DNA of 36,294 nucleotides, taken from NCBI GenBank assembly GCA_016937695.1, contig JAFGWC010000121.1, forward strand, positions 1-36,294, written 5' to 3'. The notes under the pieces are model-generated. The model saw only the letters and a list, made by a program, of their open reading frames with translations. It did not search any database and was not told where the DNA came from. Positions 24,509-34,425 of the stretch are shown in pieces. The position numbers and the translations under genes were made by a program. Positions within the stretch are counted from its first letter, which is position 1. Each line of letters opens with the position of its first letter. Source of the DNA: Bacteroidales bacterium. GTDB lineage: Bacteria > Bacteroidota > Bacteroidia > Bacteroidales > NBLH01.

Positions 24509-24522
24509 GTTCCACGTGGAAC
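24509..24522. promoter_or_regulatory. parS-like site 3, abutting the mnmG stop
   Basis: The same 14-base palindrome GTTCCACGTGGAAC, flanked by C and A, ending two bases before the mnmG stop codon. Sites 2 and 3 share CGTTCCACGTGGAACA, 16 identical bases. Confidence 0.62.
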
Positions 24523-24523
24523 A

Positions 24524-26395
24524 TTATCTACCCATGTATACCAAAAGAATATTTACGTCTGAAGGTGAAACTCCAGGTATCCTACTGGCTTGCCCAATCG
24601 TTTTGGGTTTAATTTCACTAAGCTTTTGTCTGGCTTCTATTGAGATAGAGCCCAAATCTGAGTATTGAAAATCATCTTTGATTTTTATCCGTTCTAATCT
24701 TTTGATTTTATCTGCTATTATTTTTTCTCTTTCGATGTATCCTTCGTATTTTATTTTAGTTTCGACATACTGCAATACTTCGTTTTTATAACACGTAATC
24801 ATATTTGCCACTTCTCTAAATTGAGGACAATTATGGATTAGGTCAACTATTTTTATTTGTGGTCTAAGTATTAGTTGATCTAATTTAACCGATTCCTTGA
24901 GCTCGCTTGTGTTGATTTTAACAAGAAACGGATTGATGTCTTTTGCTTTAACTTTTTTTGACTTGCAAAAATCAAAAACCATCTGGATATTCTTCTTCTT
25001 CTCTAAATACGCATCGTACCTTTCTTGCTTAGCCAATCCCATAGCGTAGGCTTTTGAAGTTAACCTTTCGTCGGCATTATCTTGCCTTAGCAATATTCTA
25101 AATTCTGCTCTGGATGTAAACATTCTGTATGGTTCGTCTACACCTTTTGTAACTAAATCATCAATGAGCACACCTATATAAGCTTCATCTCGACTTAATA
25201 TAAAATCTTCTTTGTTTGTTATCTTTTGGTGTGCGTTTATACCGGCCACAATACCTTGCGCAGCAGCTTCTTCATAACCAGTAGTTCCGTTTATTTGTCC
25301 TGAAAAATAAAGCCCTTGAATTTTTTTTGTTTCCAGAGTATGGTTTAATTGCGTTGGGTCTAAATAATCATATTCTATTGCATAGGCTGGCCTATAAATG
25401 CGTGCATTTTCAAGGCCTTTTATTTTTTTTAAGGCGTTTAATTGAACCTCTAGAGGTAAAGATGATGAAAACCCATTTAAATAATACTCGTTAGTATCTG
25501 TTCCTTCTGGCTCTAAAAAAAGCTGATGCTGGTCTTTATCAGAAAATGTAATTAGTTTATCTTCAATGCTAGGGCAATATCTAGGGCCAACTCCTGCGAT
25601 AGTTCCATTAAATAAAGGCGACGATGAAAAACCCTTTCTTAACTCAGAATGTACTCCAGGATTAGTAAATGTAATAAAACAATTTCTTTGCTTTTTTAAT
25701 TTTGGCTGCTTTATATACGAAAACCCTATTTCACCCACATCTCCCATTTGTTCTTCCATCACACTAAAATCGATAGTTCTACCATCGATACGTGGAGGCG
25801 TTCCCGTTTTCATTCTTCCGGAAGAGAAACCTAATGATACAAGTTGTTCTGTTAATCCTTGTGATGCAGGTTCTGCCATTCTCCCACCTCCTACTTGAGT
25901 TCCGCCAACGTGTATAATTCCATTTAAAAATGTTCCATTTGTTAATATTACAGCCTCTGATTTAATTTCAACTCCAAGCTTTGTTTTAACACCTTTTACT
26001 TTATTATCTTCAACAATTAAAGAAGTAACAGTGTCTTGCCAAAGATTCAAATTCTCAATATTCTCTAAAATAGTTCTCCATTCATCAGAAAATTTCATTC
26101 TATCTGATTGCGCTCTCGGACTCCACATTGCAGGCCCTTTTGATTTATTTAGCATTCTAAATTGTATGCTGGTTCTATCTGTCACAATTCCCATATATCC
26201 TCCAAGAGCATCTATTTCACGCACTATTTGACCTTTAGCAATTCCTCCAACAGCCGGATTGCAAGACATTTGTGCAAATTTTGCCATATCCATTGTAATC
26301 AAAAGCGTTTTTGAGCCTAAATTTGCTGCTGCTGCTGCTGCCTCGCAACCGGCATGTCCGCCACCAACAACAATTATATCGTATTTGAATTCCAT
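24524..26395 (-). CDS. mnmG: tRNA uridine-5-carboxymethylaminomethyl modification enzyme
   Basis: 623 residues, normal length. With MnmE it installs the carboxymethylaminomethyl group on U34 of certain tRNAs. The FAD-binding Rossmann motif [12 protein letters not shown] (9-20) is followed by the MnmG strings [20 protein letters not shown] and [33 protein letters not shown] and [17 protein letters not shown] follow, with the helical C-terminal domain ending [19 protein letters not shown]. The six Ala codons at residues 19-24 are a pure GCA run, a possible slippage site. Its ATG overlaps the ybeY stop by one base (TAATG), so translation is probably coupled. The MnmE gene is not in the window. 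Confidence 0.98.
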   Translation of the reverse strand: MEFKYDIIVVGGGHAGCEAAAAAANLGSKTLLITMDMAKFAQMSCNPAVGGIAKGQIVREIDALGGYMGIVTDRTSIQFRMLNKSKGPAMWSPRAQSDRMKFSDEWRTILENIENLNLWQDTVTSLIVEDNKVKGVKTKLGVEIKSEAVILTNGTFLNGIIHVGGTQVGGGRMAEPASQGLTEQLVSLGFSSGRMKTGTPPRIDGRTIDFSVMEEQMGDVGEIGFSYIKQPKLKKQRNCFITFTNPGVHSELRKGFSSSPLFNGTIAGVGPRYCPSIEDKLITFSDKDQHQLFLEPEGTDTNEYYLNGFSSSLPLEVQLNALKKIKGLENARIYRPAYAIEYDYLDPTQLNHTLETKKIQGLYFSGQINGTTGYEEAAAQGIVAGINAHQKITNKEDFILSRDEAYIGVLIDDLVTKGVDEPYRMFTSRAEFRILLRQDNADERLTSKAYAMGLAKQERYDAYLEKKKNIQMVFDFCKSKKVKAKDINPFLVKINTSELKESVKLDQLILRPQIKIVDLIHNCPQFREVANMITCYKNEVLQYVETKIKYEGYIEREKIIADKIKRLERIKIKDDFQYSDLGSISIEARQKLSEIKPKTIGQASRIPGVSPSDVNILLVYMGR

Positions 26396-26826
26396 TAAAT
26401 TAATTTTTTATTATAATAATTATTCAAGCAAATGTCTTCTTTTTTTCTCATCTGTATTTTTTCTAAATCAGAATGATCTTTAAAGCCTACTAAATGCAAT
26501 ATTCCGTGTATTATTACTCTATTTAATTCTTCTAAAAAAGCTAAATTATACTCTTTTGAATTCTCCTTAACCCTATCAATACTAATATAAATATCACTAT
26601 TTATAATGTTTTTTTCGCAATAATTAAATGTAATTATATCTGTATAATAATCGTGTTTTAGGTATTCTTTATTTATTTGCAAAAGATATTCGTCTGAACA
26701 AAATATATAATTAATATTTCCAGTTTGTTTATTGTATTTAGAAATACAATTTTTTATCCATTGCTTTTTAAAAGTTTGATTCAAATAAAAGGGTTTCTTG
26801 TCTTCGAAATAAAAATTTATTGCCAT
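26395..26826 (-). CDS. ybeY: Endoribonuclease YbeY
   Basis: 143 residues. A metal-dependent RNase for rRNA maturation and ribosome quality control. The zinc motif is visible as His107, His111 and probably His118 in [12 protein letters not shown]; the last spacing is one residue longer than in E. coli (GFKDH for GYDH). [11 protein letters not shown] and the strand DIYISIDRV match the family. Two bases separate it from the ATPase gene upstream and it overlaps mnmG downstream by one base. Confidence 0.95.
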   Translation of the reverse strand: MAINFYFEDKKPFYLNQTFKKQWIKNCISKYNKQTGNINYIFCSDEYLLQINKEYLKHDYYTDIITFNYCEKNIINSDIYISIDRVKENSKEYNLAFLEELNRVIIHGILHLVGFKDHSDLEKIQMRKKEDICLNNYYNKKLI

Positions 26827-26828
26827 TT

Positions 26829-27224
26829 CTATATTTTAAAAGTTATTGTAAGCATAGTTCCATTATCTTCAAAAAGTACTTTGTCGGCTAAATGGTTTAT
26901 TAAAAAAATACCTCGCCCTTTAAAATTCTCTAGATTTTCAGGTAATGTAGGATCTGGAACATGCTTCAAATCAAAACCTTTTCCTTCATCTTTTATAGTA
27001 AACTCAATTATATTATCAATATACTTATATGATAATAATGTAATTTTGGTTACATCGTATTTATTTCCATGCTGAATAGCATTACTAACAGCCTCAACAA
27101 CACAAACAGAGATATTTCCTATTACTTCATCGCTTATATTTATTTCTTTTGCCAGTTTATCAATAAGCTTTTCTGCTCTATATATGTTTGACATGTCTGA
27201 TGGTATTTTTATTTGCCCAACCAT
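26829..27224 (-). CDS. RsbW-like ATP-binding protein (anti-sigma or switch kinase family)
   Basis: 131 residues, a single GHKL-type ATPase domain. The N box is EAVSNAIQHGNK (Glu44, Asn48), the G1 box is DEGKGFD (79-85), and GRGIFLI closes the ATP lid (103-109). Known relatives are serine kinases that bind sigma factors or phosphorylate STAS-type antagonists. No sigma factor, STAS protein or PP2C phosphatase gene is adjacent. The family is often found directly before ybeY and mnmG in Bacteroidota. Gaps are 5 bases (after DUF4175) and 2 bases (before ybeY). The SiaC-like protein at 10436-10807 is a conceivable partner but nothing here proves it. Confidence 0.9.
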   Translation of the reverse strand: MVGQIKIPSDMSNIYRAEKLIDKLAKEINISDEVIGNISVCVVEAVSNAIQHGNKYDVTKITLLSYKYIDNIIEFTIKDEGKGFDLKHVPDPTLPENLENFKGRGIFLINHLADKVLFEDNGTMLTITFKI

Positions 27225-27229
27225 AATTT

Positions 27230-30200
27230 TTATTTTAATTTAATAAAATATTCTTTTGTCAAATTTTTGTAATAATTTTTTAAGTCTAAATTACTTTTTT
27301 CTAATAGTTCTTTGCTTTTGGTATCCTTTTCGAATTGTATTTTAAGCATCTCCGGAATAACTATTTTCTTGTCTTTTGCTTCTTCAGATTCTCTTTTTTT
27401 ATCCTTCTCTCTTTCTTTTTCAGCCTTTTCGGCTTCTAAAAGTCTTGTTAAAATTAAATTATTCCTTTCTAATAAATTATTATTGATGTTTTTATTTATT
27501 AAATCTTCAATATTTTTGTCTGTTAATTGTTTAATTTGTTTTAATTTTTGACTCAACTCTGGATTTATACCTTCCTTGTTTTGCATTTCGCCTAACATTT
27601 TATTAAAAATTTCCTGATCTTGAAGCATTTTCACAATTCTTTTATTGATTGATTTAGAATCCATTTTTCCGTTACCTTTTTTCATGTCTTCTAACATTTG
27701 TTTAAGTTGCTCTTTGAAATTTTCTTGTTGCGATTTCATTGCGCCTAAATCCTGCGATTTACTTTTGTTCTTTCCATTTCCAGAGCCAGAAGATGACATC
27801 TGTTTTTGCATTTGCTCTTTTAATTCATCTAAATATAATGCTAAAATATTTGCCGAATTTAAGATAAATCTTTGAGTCCTCATTGCGCCTCTTCTTGAAC
27901 GTCTTTCAATTTCTTCGTTTGTTTTCAATAAGTTTATATTGATTTCTTTTAATTCTTTCAAAATCAAATTGCTTAATTGTGGTATTTGTTTTGACAATGA
28001 TTTTAAAGAATCTTCGATAATTACAAAGTCATTTTTTAGTTTATTCTGCTGTGATATTAACTCTAAATAATTAGGATTATTAATTAAAGTTTGATTTAAA
28101 AGATTGTATGTATCTTCTTGATTAATTGAAAAAGTTGATAAATTTTCTATTATTTGTCTTAAATCTTCGATGCCAATTTGCATGGTTTGCTTATTCATAT
28201 TGCCAAACATATTTTGCATTTGTTCAGACAGTTTCTTTAAATCTTTTGAAATTTCTTGTTGTTGCTGAGAGTTCTTTTTGTTCGAATTTTCATCAAACTT
28301 TTCATTTAAATATTTTAATTTTTGATCTATTCCGTTTATTGATTCATCTAATTTTTCTAGTTTATAAGGTTTTTCAAGATTTTTATTATTTTCAATATTT
28401 TCATTAAATTTTTCTTTTATTTTTTCAAATTCATCCGAAAGTTCTTTTTGCTGATTAGTTATCTCCTCTTTATTGCTTTTATTTATTTTCTCCTTTGATA
28501 ATTCATCTTGTATTTCAGAAAGTTTTTTTAAATCTTCTGCCATATGTAAAACATTCTCTTCAACTTGATATCTTTTAAGAAGTTCTAAACTTCGTTCTAA
28601 TTTGTCGTTTAATTCTTTATACGAAAAATCAAAATTCTGTTTTATGTTTTCAAAATCTTTATTCTCAAATTCTTCCGACAATTTTTTCAATTCATCTAAC
28701 AATGCTTTTAATTCATCATCTATTACTTGATCTAACAATTGTTGAATTTGTTTTTGCTTTTCAAGCAATTCATGTTGCTCTTTATAAAACTGTTTATTAA
28801 AATTATTTCGTTTAGCATTTTCATTACTAAGTTGTTTTAATAAATCATCAAGTTTTTTCTGTTTTTCAACTAAGTTTGTAGCAAAATTTTGTTTATCCCA
28901 ATCTGTTAACTCATTATTTAATTCTTTCTTTTTAAAATTAAATATGTCTTTTCGTATATCTTCAGTAATATTTTGACTTTTTTTTATAAAATCTTTAGTA
29001 CTTTTATCTAAATTTAAAATTTCTTGTTGTATATCGCTTACAGACAATGGTTTAAATACTTTATTATACGATTTTGCTGATTTAAATCCATTAATATAGT
29101 CATTATCAAAAACCTGAAAGTAGTATTCTATATACTTTTCATTCATATTAGTTTTAATATCTGTAAAATCAAAATAAAAAAATGTATTCTGATTTTTAGA
29201 GTTTTTATTTATATCTAATGATTTTACATTATGAGATATTGTGCTATCATTTTTATCTTTAATATCGTAAACGAAATCTAATTTTGAAAAACCATAATCA
29301 TCACTAATGTTAGAAAAATAATAAAATGCTCCTACTTTTAATGAATCTTCTATTTCCTTTATTTCAATTAGCGGAAATTCGTCTTGAATAATGTTTACAT
29401 AATATTCTAATTTTTCTTTGGATTCGAAATATTCGTTTTCTGCTGAAATTAAATATTTAGTAGAATTAATAAATGTTTTAGTTATATTAGATTTTTCTGA
29501 AATATTAATAATGGAAGTATCATTAATTGTAGAAAAAAGAATTTTATCGGTATTTTTTGAAGTAAATTTCCAAACTAATTTTGTTCCTGCCGGAACAGTA
29601 ATATCTCCACTATTTGCAATTACACTTTTTTCATATCCTGTATAAGATGGCGGAATTGCAGTTAATGTAAAACTTTGAATAGAAGGTGAAGGTAAAACAT
29701 TAATGTTAAATGATTTTGAATAAAATTTATCAGCAAAAAATTTAAAATTCATGCTGTTATTAATATTGCGAATAGTAAAGTTAAAAGTATTTTTAAGTCC
29801 ATTCTCAGCATTTTCCATTCTAAAAAAATTATCGCCAACAACTATAAAAACTTCATTTGGAACATATTCACCAACAATTTTTAAATGCAGACTATAATCA
29901 GTTCCTCTCCTAATATTAAAACTATTATTTTGCAATTCGAAATCAAATGGTGCTTCTTTTTCGAAATATACATTGTAATTAATAATGCGAGCTGTGCCTT
30001 GTAAAAAAACTTTTGGTGCAAAAGAATATATAATTAAAAGTAATGCCAAACTTATAATCAAATAAAGAAAATTTCTTTTTATTAAAGTGAAATTAATGGC
30101 AGTGTTAAATCGTAAAGGTTTTAATTCTGCTGTTCTTTGCTCAATACTAGCCAATAGTAAATCATAATTATTATTTTCCTTATCTAATAATAGGTTTAAT

Positions 30201-30541
30201 TCTATTGCATTAAGTAATTTATCATCTAATTGCGGAAAATACTTGACTATTAAATTATTAGCTTGCTTAAAATTAATGCTTTTTCGAAATTTTAAAAGTG
30301 TTAATAATGGCAAAAAAATATAATAAATAAATATTATAAGAAATGAAAATATAGTTGTGAAAAATAAAATATTCCTGCTTGTTATAGAAAGATAAGAAAA
30401 ATATTCGATTAAAGATTCAATCAAAATAAAAGCAATATAAATTGATAAGGCAAAAAATAAACCTTTTATCAATTTATATGTTTGATATTTATTAATAAAT
30501 TTTTCGAGTTTCAACTTTAATATTATAAAATCTTCATTCAT
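27230..30541 (-). CDS. DUF4175 membrane protein with long coiled coil
   Basis: 1103 residues. Three hydrophobic segments near the N terminus (about 23-46, 54-80 and 155-175) are followed by an extracytoplasmic-looking beta region (about 190-490). From about 500 to 1000 comes a long, very polar stretch rich in Lys, Glu, Gln, Asn and Leu that should form coiled coils (for example EQHELLEKQKQIQQLLDQV and LKKLSEEFENKDFENIKQN). Near residue 890 is RRSRRGAMRTQR and after it a Ser/Gly/Lys-rich linker (SSSGSGNGKNKSKS). The pattern fits the DUF4175 family of Bacteroidota; function is unknown. It lies 3 bases after the EnvC-like gene and 5 before the ATPase, so it belongs to that operon. A role in the cell envelope is inference from the neighbour. 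Confidence 0.82.
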   Translation of the reverse strand: MNEDFIILKLKLEKFINKYQTYKLIKGLFFALSIYIAFILIESLIEYFSYLSITSRNILFFTTIFSFLIIFIYYIFLPLLTLLKFRKSINFKQANNLIVKYFPQLDDKLLNAIELNLLLDKENNNYDLLLASIEQRTAELKPLRFNTAINFTLIKRNFLYLIISLALLLIIYSFAPKVFLQGTARIINYNVYFEKEAPFDFELQNNSFNIRRGTDYSLHLKIVGEYVPNEVFIVVGDNFFRMENAENGLKNTFNFTIRNINNSMNFKFFADKFYSKSFNINVLPSPSIQSFTLTAIPPSYTGYEKSVIANSGDITVPAGTKLVWKFTSKNTDKILFSTINDTSIINISEKSNITKTFINSTKYLISAENEYFESKEKLEYYVNIIQDEFPLIEIKEIEDSLKVGAFYYFSNISDDYGFSKLDFVYDIKDKNDSTISHNVKSLDINKNSKNQNTFFYFDFTDIKTNMNEKYIEYYFQVFDNDYINGFKSAKSYNKVFKPLSVSDIQQEILNLDKSTKDFIKKSQNITEDIRKDIFNFKKKELNNELTDWDKQNFATNLVEKQKKLDDLLKQLSNENAKRNNFNKQFYKEQHELLEKQKQIQQLLDQVIDDELKALLDELKKLSEEFENKDFENIKQNFDFSYKELNDKLERSLELLKRYQVEENVLHMAEDLKKLSEIQDELSKEKINKSNKEEITNQQKELSDEFEKIKEKFNENIENNKNLEKPYKLEKLDESINGIDQKLKYLNEKFDENSNKKNSQQQQEISKDLKKLSEQMQNMFGNMNKQTMQIGIEDLRQIIENLSTFSINQEDTYNLLNQTLINNPNYLELISQQNKLKNDFVIIEDSLKSLSKQIPQLSNLILKELKEININLLKTNEEIERRSRRGAMRTQRFILNSANILALYLDELKEQMQKQMSSSGSGNGKNKSKSQDLGAMKSQQENFKEQLKQMLEDMKKGNGKMDSKSINKRIVKMLQDQEIFNKMLGEMQNKEGINPELSQKLKQIKQLTDKNIEDLINKNINNNLLERNNLILTRLLEAEKAEKEREKDKKRESEEAKDKKIVIPEMLKIQFEKDTKSKELLEKSNLDLKNYYKNLTKEYFIKLK

Positions 30542-30544
30542 TTT

Positions 30545-31726
30545 CTATTTTTTTAACCATAATTGAGGATTCAATTTTTCTTTTCCTTTCCAAAGTTGAA
30601 AATTAATTTTAGCTAATTTATTGTCCTTAGATAACCTAGCTATTTGCTGTCCCGTTTTTACAATCTGCCCATTTGTTACTTCTACATTAAAAACATTTGA
30701 ATATACAGAATAATAATCTCCATGTTTAATTATTATAGATGTTCCATTTCCAGGAATTTCAATAATATTAATTATTTGTCCGTCGAATATCGAATAAACA
30801 TTTACTCCCTTTTTCGATGCCAAAACAATTCCATCGTTTTTAACAATTATATCTTTTAATATAGGATGATAATAATCGCCAAATTTATGAATAATTACAT
30901 AATTTGATAATGGCCAAATGTGTTTTGATTTAAAATTTGCAAAATTATTTCCAATTTTAACATTTAAATTATAAGCTTTATTATTCGATTTTACATTTTT
31001 TGAGGTATTAGAAATTTCATTAGTAACTTTATTTTTTATTTGCTCATTTTTGTTTTCTTCTTTAATTATTTCAGTTTTTAATTCATCAATTTTATAATCC
31101 AATTTATCTAACTCATATTGTAAATTTTGCTTAAATACTTTTAGTGAAGTAGTTTCAGGAAGTAAATTTTCAATTAATTCCTTTTTTTCATCTTGTTTAT
31201 TTTTCAATACAACTAATGATGAATCAATCAAAATTTTTCTTGATTCGATAGATTGATATGCTTCTTTTCTATAAACTGTTAATTGTTTTAAATAAGTAAT
31301 TCTTTTAAATGCACTATTAAAATTATCAGCAGATAAAATATAGATCATTCTGTCTTGCATTGAATTATTTAAATATGCAAAATATATTAATTTTTGATAT
31401 TCATCTTTTAAGCGTTTTAAATCAAAATTTAATTGTGCAATTCTAAGTTCTTCATTATTTATTTCTTCAGATAATAATCGTATTTCTCTTTTAGATGTTG
31501 ATACAATATTTTCTTGATTTTCTAATTTACTTTTAATTACTAAAAGTTTATCAAATAATCCCGATTTGTCAATTTCTAATTCTTTAATTAGTTTATTAGA
31601 ATATTCAATTGCTTTTTTATCTTTTTCTTTTAAATTTTTATAATAATTTCTGTTTTGTGAAATTATTTTAAAACTGAATAAAAGTAAAATCAGTAAAAAA
31701 ACAAATTTAAGCTTATATATGTTCAT
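30545..31726 (-). CDS. EnvC-like murein hydrolase activator with degenerate M23 domain
   Basis: 393 residues. An export signal (FVFLLILLLFSFKIISQ) is followed by two coiled-coil stretches to about residue 240, then a LytM/M23 domain at the C terminus. All five metal and catalytic positions of active LytM are replaced: the HTGID motif is NDGIV (297-301), Y-x-H is YSN, and the HLHF motif reads KINF. The closing NPQLWL is normal. Such proteins do not cut peptidoglycan; E. coli EnvC activates amidases at the division site. Here the amidase partner is not in the window. A good promoter lies 50 bases upstream, so this is the first gene of an operon reaching to mnmG. Confidence 0.9.
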   Translation of the reverse strand: MNIYKLKFVFLLILLLFSFKIISQNRNYYKNLKEKDKKAIEYSNKLIKELEIDKSGLFDKLLVIKSKLENQENIVSTSKREIRLLSEEINNEELRIAQLNFDLKRLKDEYQKLIYFAYLNNSMQDRMIYILSADNFNSAFKRITYLKQLTVYRKEAYQSIESRKILIDSSLVVLKNKQDEKKELIENLLPETTSLKVFKQNLQYELDKLDYKIDELKTEIIKEENKNEQIKNKVTNEISNTSKNVKSNNKAYNLNVKIGNNFANFKSKHIWPLSNYVIIHKFGDYYHPILKDIIVKNDGIVLASKKGVNVYSIFDGQIINIIEIPGNGTSIIIKHGDYYSVYSNVFNVEVTNGQIVKTGQQIARLSKDNKLAKINFQLWKGKEKLNPQLWLKK

Positions 31727-31776
31727 ACAAATTAATTACTAATTAATTTAAATTTTTTAAAGTAAAATAAATTTAT

Positions 31777-31807
31777 CAAAATTATAATACAATAGATTAT
31801 TATCAAA
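31777..31807 (-). promoter_or_regulatory. Promoter of the envC-to-mnmG operon
   Basis: On the minus strand TTTG (complement of 31804-31807), exactly 19 bases, TAATTTTG (complement of 31777-31784), a perfect match to the Bacteroidota consensus. The start should be near 31770, about 45 bases before the ATG. Confidence 0.68.
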
Positions 31808-31890
31808 GATAAATTCTTAAACCTAATTTAATTAATTAAAAGTATTTTATTGTAATACAAATTTATAATAAAATGGGTTTGAAATTTTAA

Positions 31891-32679
31891 TTAATAAATA
31901 ATTAATTTATAATTTTCGGGAATATTGAATGAAAAGTTTAATTCCTTATCTACAGAAACTTTTGTATATATTAATTCAACAGAAGTCAATTTATTAGAAT
32001 TATCGCTGTTTATAGATATTTTTTTTGGCAAATTTTGAATTTCCTTTGAAAAATTTCCTTCGTATTGTATTTTTAAACTTCGGCTTTGTGCAATATCAAA
32101 AATAAAATAATCAAGTATTTTATAATTTTCATTTTCAATATTTATCAAATTTTCTATAGAATTTGGCATTTTCCTATAAACTGAATGGAAAATACTATCT
32201 TTTCTAAATTTAAAATTATTTATGAATTCATTTTTATCTTGCTCAGAATGTGGATAAACAAAAAAGTAATTTGTTAAAATTGATTGCAAATCATTATATG
32301 TTAAATCTACTTTAAATGTCTTTTTCAAATATTCATAATTACCACTTTTTACTTCAGAATTTAATCTATCAATAATAAATAAACTGTCTTTTGTAAATTT
32401 AAGTTTAGCAGCTTCTATTCCTAAAACTGCAATAAGCGAGACAATTATAACAGAATCCTTTTTTATTTTTACAGTTCCTTTCAGTCCTAATGATTTTTCT
32501 GAGTTATCAAATCTAGTGTTAAATTTAATTGATAGAGTATTATACTTAAGATTACTTTTTTGCAATTTTTCATATAACTTGCTCATTTCCAGAGTTTCGT
32601 TATTATCAATATTTTTAATTTTACAAGAATTTATTACAAATATTAAAACTATTATTGCTAAATACTTAATTTTCAACAT
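31891..32679 (-). CDS. DUF4292 lipoprotein
   Basis: 262 residues. A lipoprotein signal with INSC gives lipidated Cys19. The body alternates short strands (LSIKFNTRF, GTVKIKKDSVIIVSL, LKFTKDSLFIIDRLNSE) in the way of LolA/LolB-like folds, and the strings KLKFTKDSLFIIDR match the DUF4292 family. The family's function is unproven. It is the last gene of the flippase-dut-TPR unit; the TPR lipoprotein is 10 bases upstream. A 164-base gap with a promoter separates it from envC. Confidence 0.83.
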   Translation of the reverse strand: MLKIKYLAIIVLIFVINSCKIKNIDNNETLEMSKLYEKLQKSNLKYNTLSIKFNTRFDNSEKSLGLKGTVKIKKDSVIIVSLIAVLGIEAAKLKFTKDSLFIIDRLNSEVKSGNYEYLKKTFKVDLTYNDLQSILTNYFFVYPHSEQDKNEFINNFKFRKDSIFHSVYRKMPNSIENLINIENENYKILDYFIFDIAQSRSLKIQYEGNFSKEIQNLPKKISINSDNSNKLTSVELIYTKVSVDKELNFSFNIPENYKLIIY

Positions 32680-32689
32680 ATTGGAATAT

Positions 32690-34405
32690 TTAATTTTTTA
32701 AATGATTTTCGATTTTATTTTTCAAATTTACATTTGTTTTATTTAACTCTAACGCTTCATTCCATTTTTCAATTGCTTCGTCATCTCTATTTAACATTAA
32801 TAAAATATCTCCATAATGCTCAATAATAACAATATTTTTATTTCCACCATAAATATAAGCTCGATTAATATAATTTAACGATTGCTTATATTGTTTTGTT
32901 AAATATAAAATCCAAGCGTAAGTATCTAAAAAGGAGCTATTAAACGGTTCTATTTCCAATGTTTTTCTCGATAATTCTAATGCTCTGTTTAAATTTGTAT
33001 TTCTTACTGCTAAATAATAAGAATAATTATTCATCAAGTAAGCATTTGTTAAATTATCCTTTAAATATTCTTCAAAATAAAAATCACTTTCTTTATGATT
33101 AAGAATATTATGATTAGATTCTGCTAGATAAAGCAAAAATTCTAGTTTTAAAGATAAATTATCAAAAACAAGCGATAATCCTGTTTTACAGTACTTTATA
33201 GTTTTTTCATACAACTTCTGCGAAAATAAACTATGTCCTTTAAAAAAATAAACTAATGGCTGATTTGGAAAATATTCAAGTGCTTCAGTTGTATATGTGT
33301 CTAATTCATTATATCTGTTTTGAAGAACTAAAATATTAAATAGCATTTCCCATGTATTAAAATTTTCAGGATTTTTTTTGATATATATTTTTGCAATATC
33401 TTCAGCTTTTGTAAGATTTTTATTGGTATAAAGATATTCTAAATACTCTTTTGTAATATCTGAGTTATTTTTTAAATTGTCAATTAAAACTTCATAAACA
33501 TCTTCAATTGTATCTGCAGAAAAAACATTCTTACTGTCGATATAAACCTGAGCAATTTCAAGCTTTTCATCATCATTAACAAAATCTGTTTTTAAACCAA
33601 TCAGCAAATAAGGAAAGCCTTTTTCAATTTTTTTTGTAGCTGTATAAATTTTACAAATTCCAAAATACAAAAGTGTATTGTCGCTAAATTTTTGTAAATT
33701 ATCTTGATACAAACTAATTGCTTTATCATATTCTGATGTAGAATAATAAAAGTTAGCTAACATGTCAACATATCTTATACTATCAGGAAAAATATTTATC
33801 AGTTTTTCAAATTCATTAATTACAGCAATATAATTTTTTTGTCGAAAATAAACATTGTTTTTTAGAAAAGTTATGCTTTCATTTACTCCAATGATTTTTT
33901 CAATTCTGTTTGCTATGTTTATAACAGAATCATTATAGTTCCTTTTAAAATTTATTAAAGCATATTCATATAAATAATTTAGATTTTCTGGTTGCAAGCT
34001 TACCAATTTTTCATACATTTTAGTATAAGTTTGCTTATCATATTTGAGGTTTGCAAGTTCAGCACGCTGTAATATATACCATTCATTGTCAGGATTTAAG
34101 CTAAATGCAATATTTGAAAAAAATACAGCACTATCAACATTATTTTTATTTAAATACAGATTTGACAATTCATATGCTGATGCTGAACTTTTATTATTTA
34201 AATTCAAACAAGCTTCAAATTTACTAATCGCTTCATCATATTTCTGGTGCATTTTGCTTTTTAATGCTTCTGAAAATAGATATGCAAAATTTAATTGCTG
34301 TTTATTTTCAGCAATTTGTAAATTTTTAGCTAATTCGCTTTTTGGCTTGCAAGCAGTAAAAAATACATTTATGATTAAAATAAATATTAATAATGATTTT
34401 TTCAA
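32690..34405 (-). CDS. TPR lipoprotein
   Basis: 571 residues. The signal peptide ends FFTAC, so Cys19 is lipidated. The rest is a series of tetratricopeptide repeats, roughly a dozen, for example EAISKFEACLNLNNKSSASAYELSNLYLNKN with its small residues in place, and DEAIEKWNEALELNKTN close to the end. Such solenoids bind proteins. Lipoprotein attachment with TPRs is common in Bacteroidota envelope systems. It sits between dut (20 bases upstream) and the DUF4292 gene (10 bases downstream). Binding partner unknown. Confidence 0.88.
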   Translation of the reverse strand: MKKSLLIFILIINVFFTACKPKSELAKNLQIAENKQQLNFAYLFSEALKSKMHQKYDEAISKFEACLNLNNKSSASAYELSNLYLNKNNVDSAVFFSNIAFSLNPDNEWYILQRAELANLKYDKQTYTKMYEKLVSLQPENLNYLYEYALINFKRNYNDSVINIANRIEKIIGVNESITFLKNNVYFRQKNYIAVINEFEKLINIFPDSIRYVDMLANFYYSTSEYDKAISLYQDNLQKFSDNTLLYFGICKIYTATKKIEKGFPYLLIGLKTDFVNDDEKLEIAQVYIDSKNVFSADTIEDVYEVLIDNLKNNSDITKEYLEYLYTNKNLTKAEDIAKIYIKKNPENFNTWEMLFNILVLQNRYNELDTYTTEALEYFPNQPLVYFFKGHSLFSQKLYEKTIKYCKTGLSLVFDNLSLKLEFLLYLAESNHNILNHKESDFYFEEYLKDNLTNAYLMNNYSYYLAVRNTNLNRALELSRKTLEIEPFNSSFLDTYAWILYLTKQYKQSLNYINRAYIYGGNKNIVIIEHYGDILLMLNRDDEAIEKWNEALELNKTNVNLKNKIENHLKN

Positions 34406-34425
34406 ATTTTCAAATTTTATTTAAT

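Noticed and set aside
30545-31000. Active M23 endopeptidase
   Set aside because: The metal ligands and catalytic His residues are all replaced.
31727-31890. Terminator or small RNA in the DUF4292-envC gap
   Set aside because: Only A/T-only imperfect hairpins are present, which are expected by chance; the one supported element there is the envC promoter.
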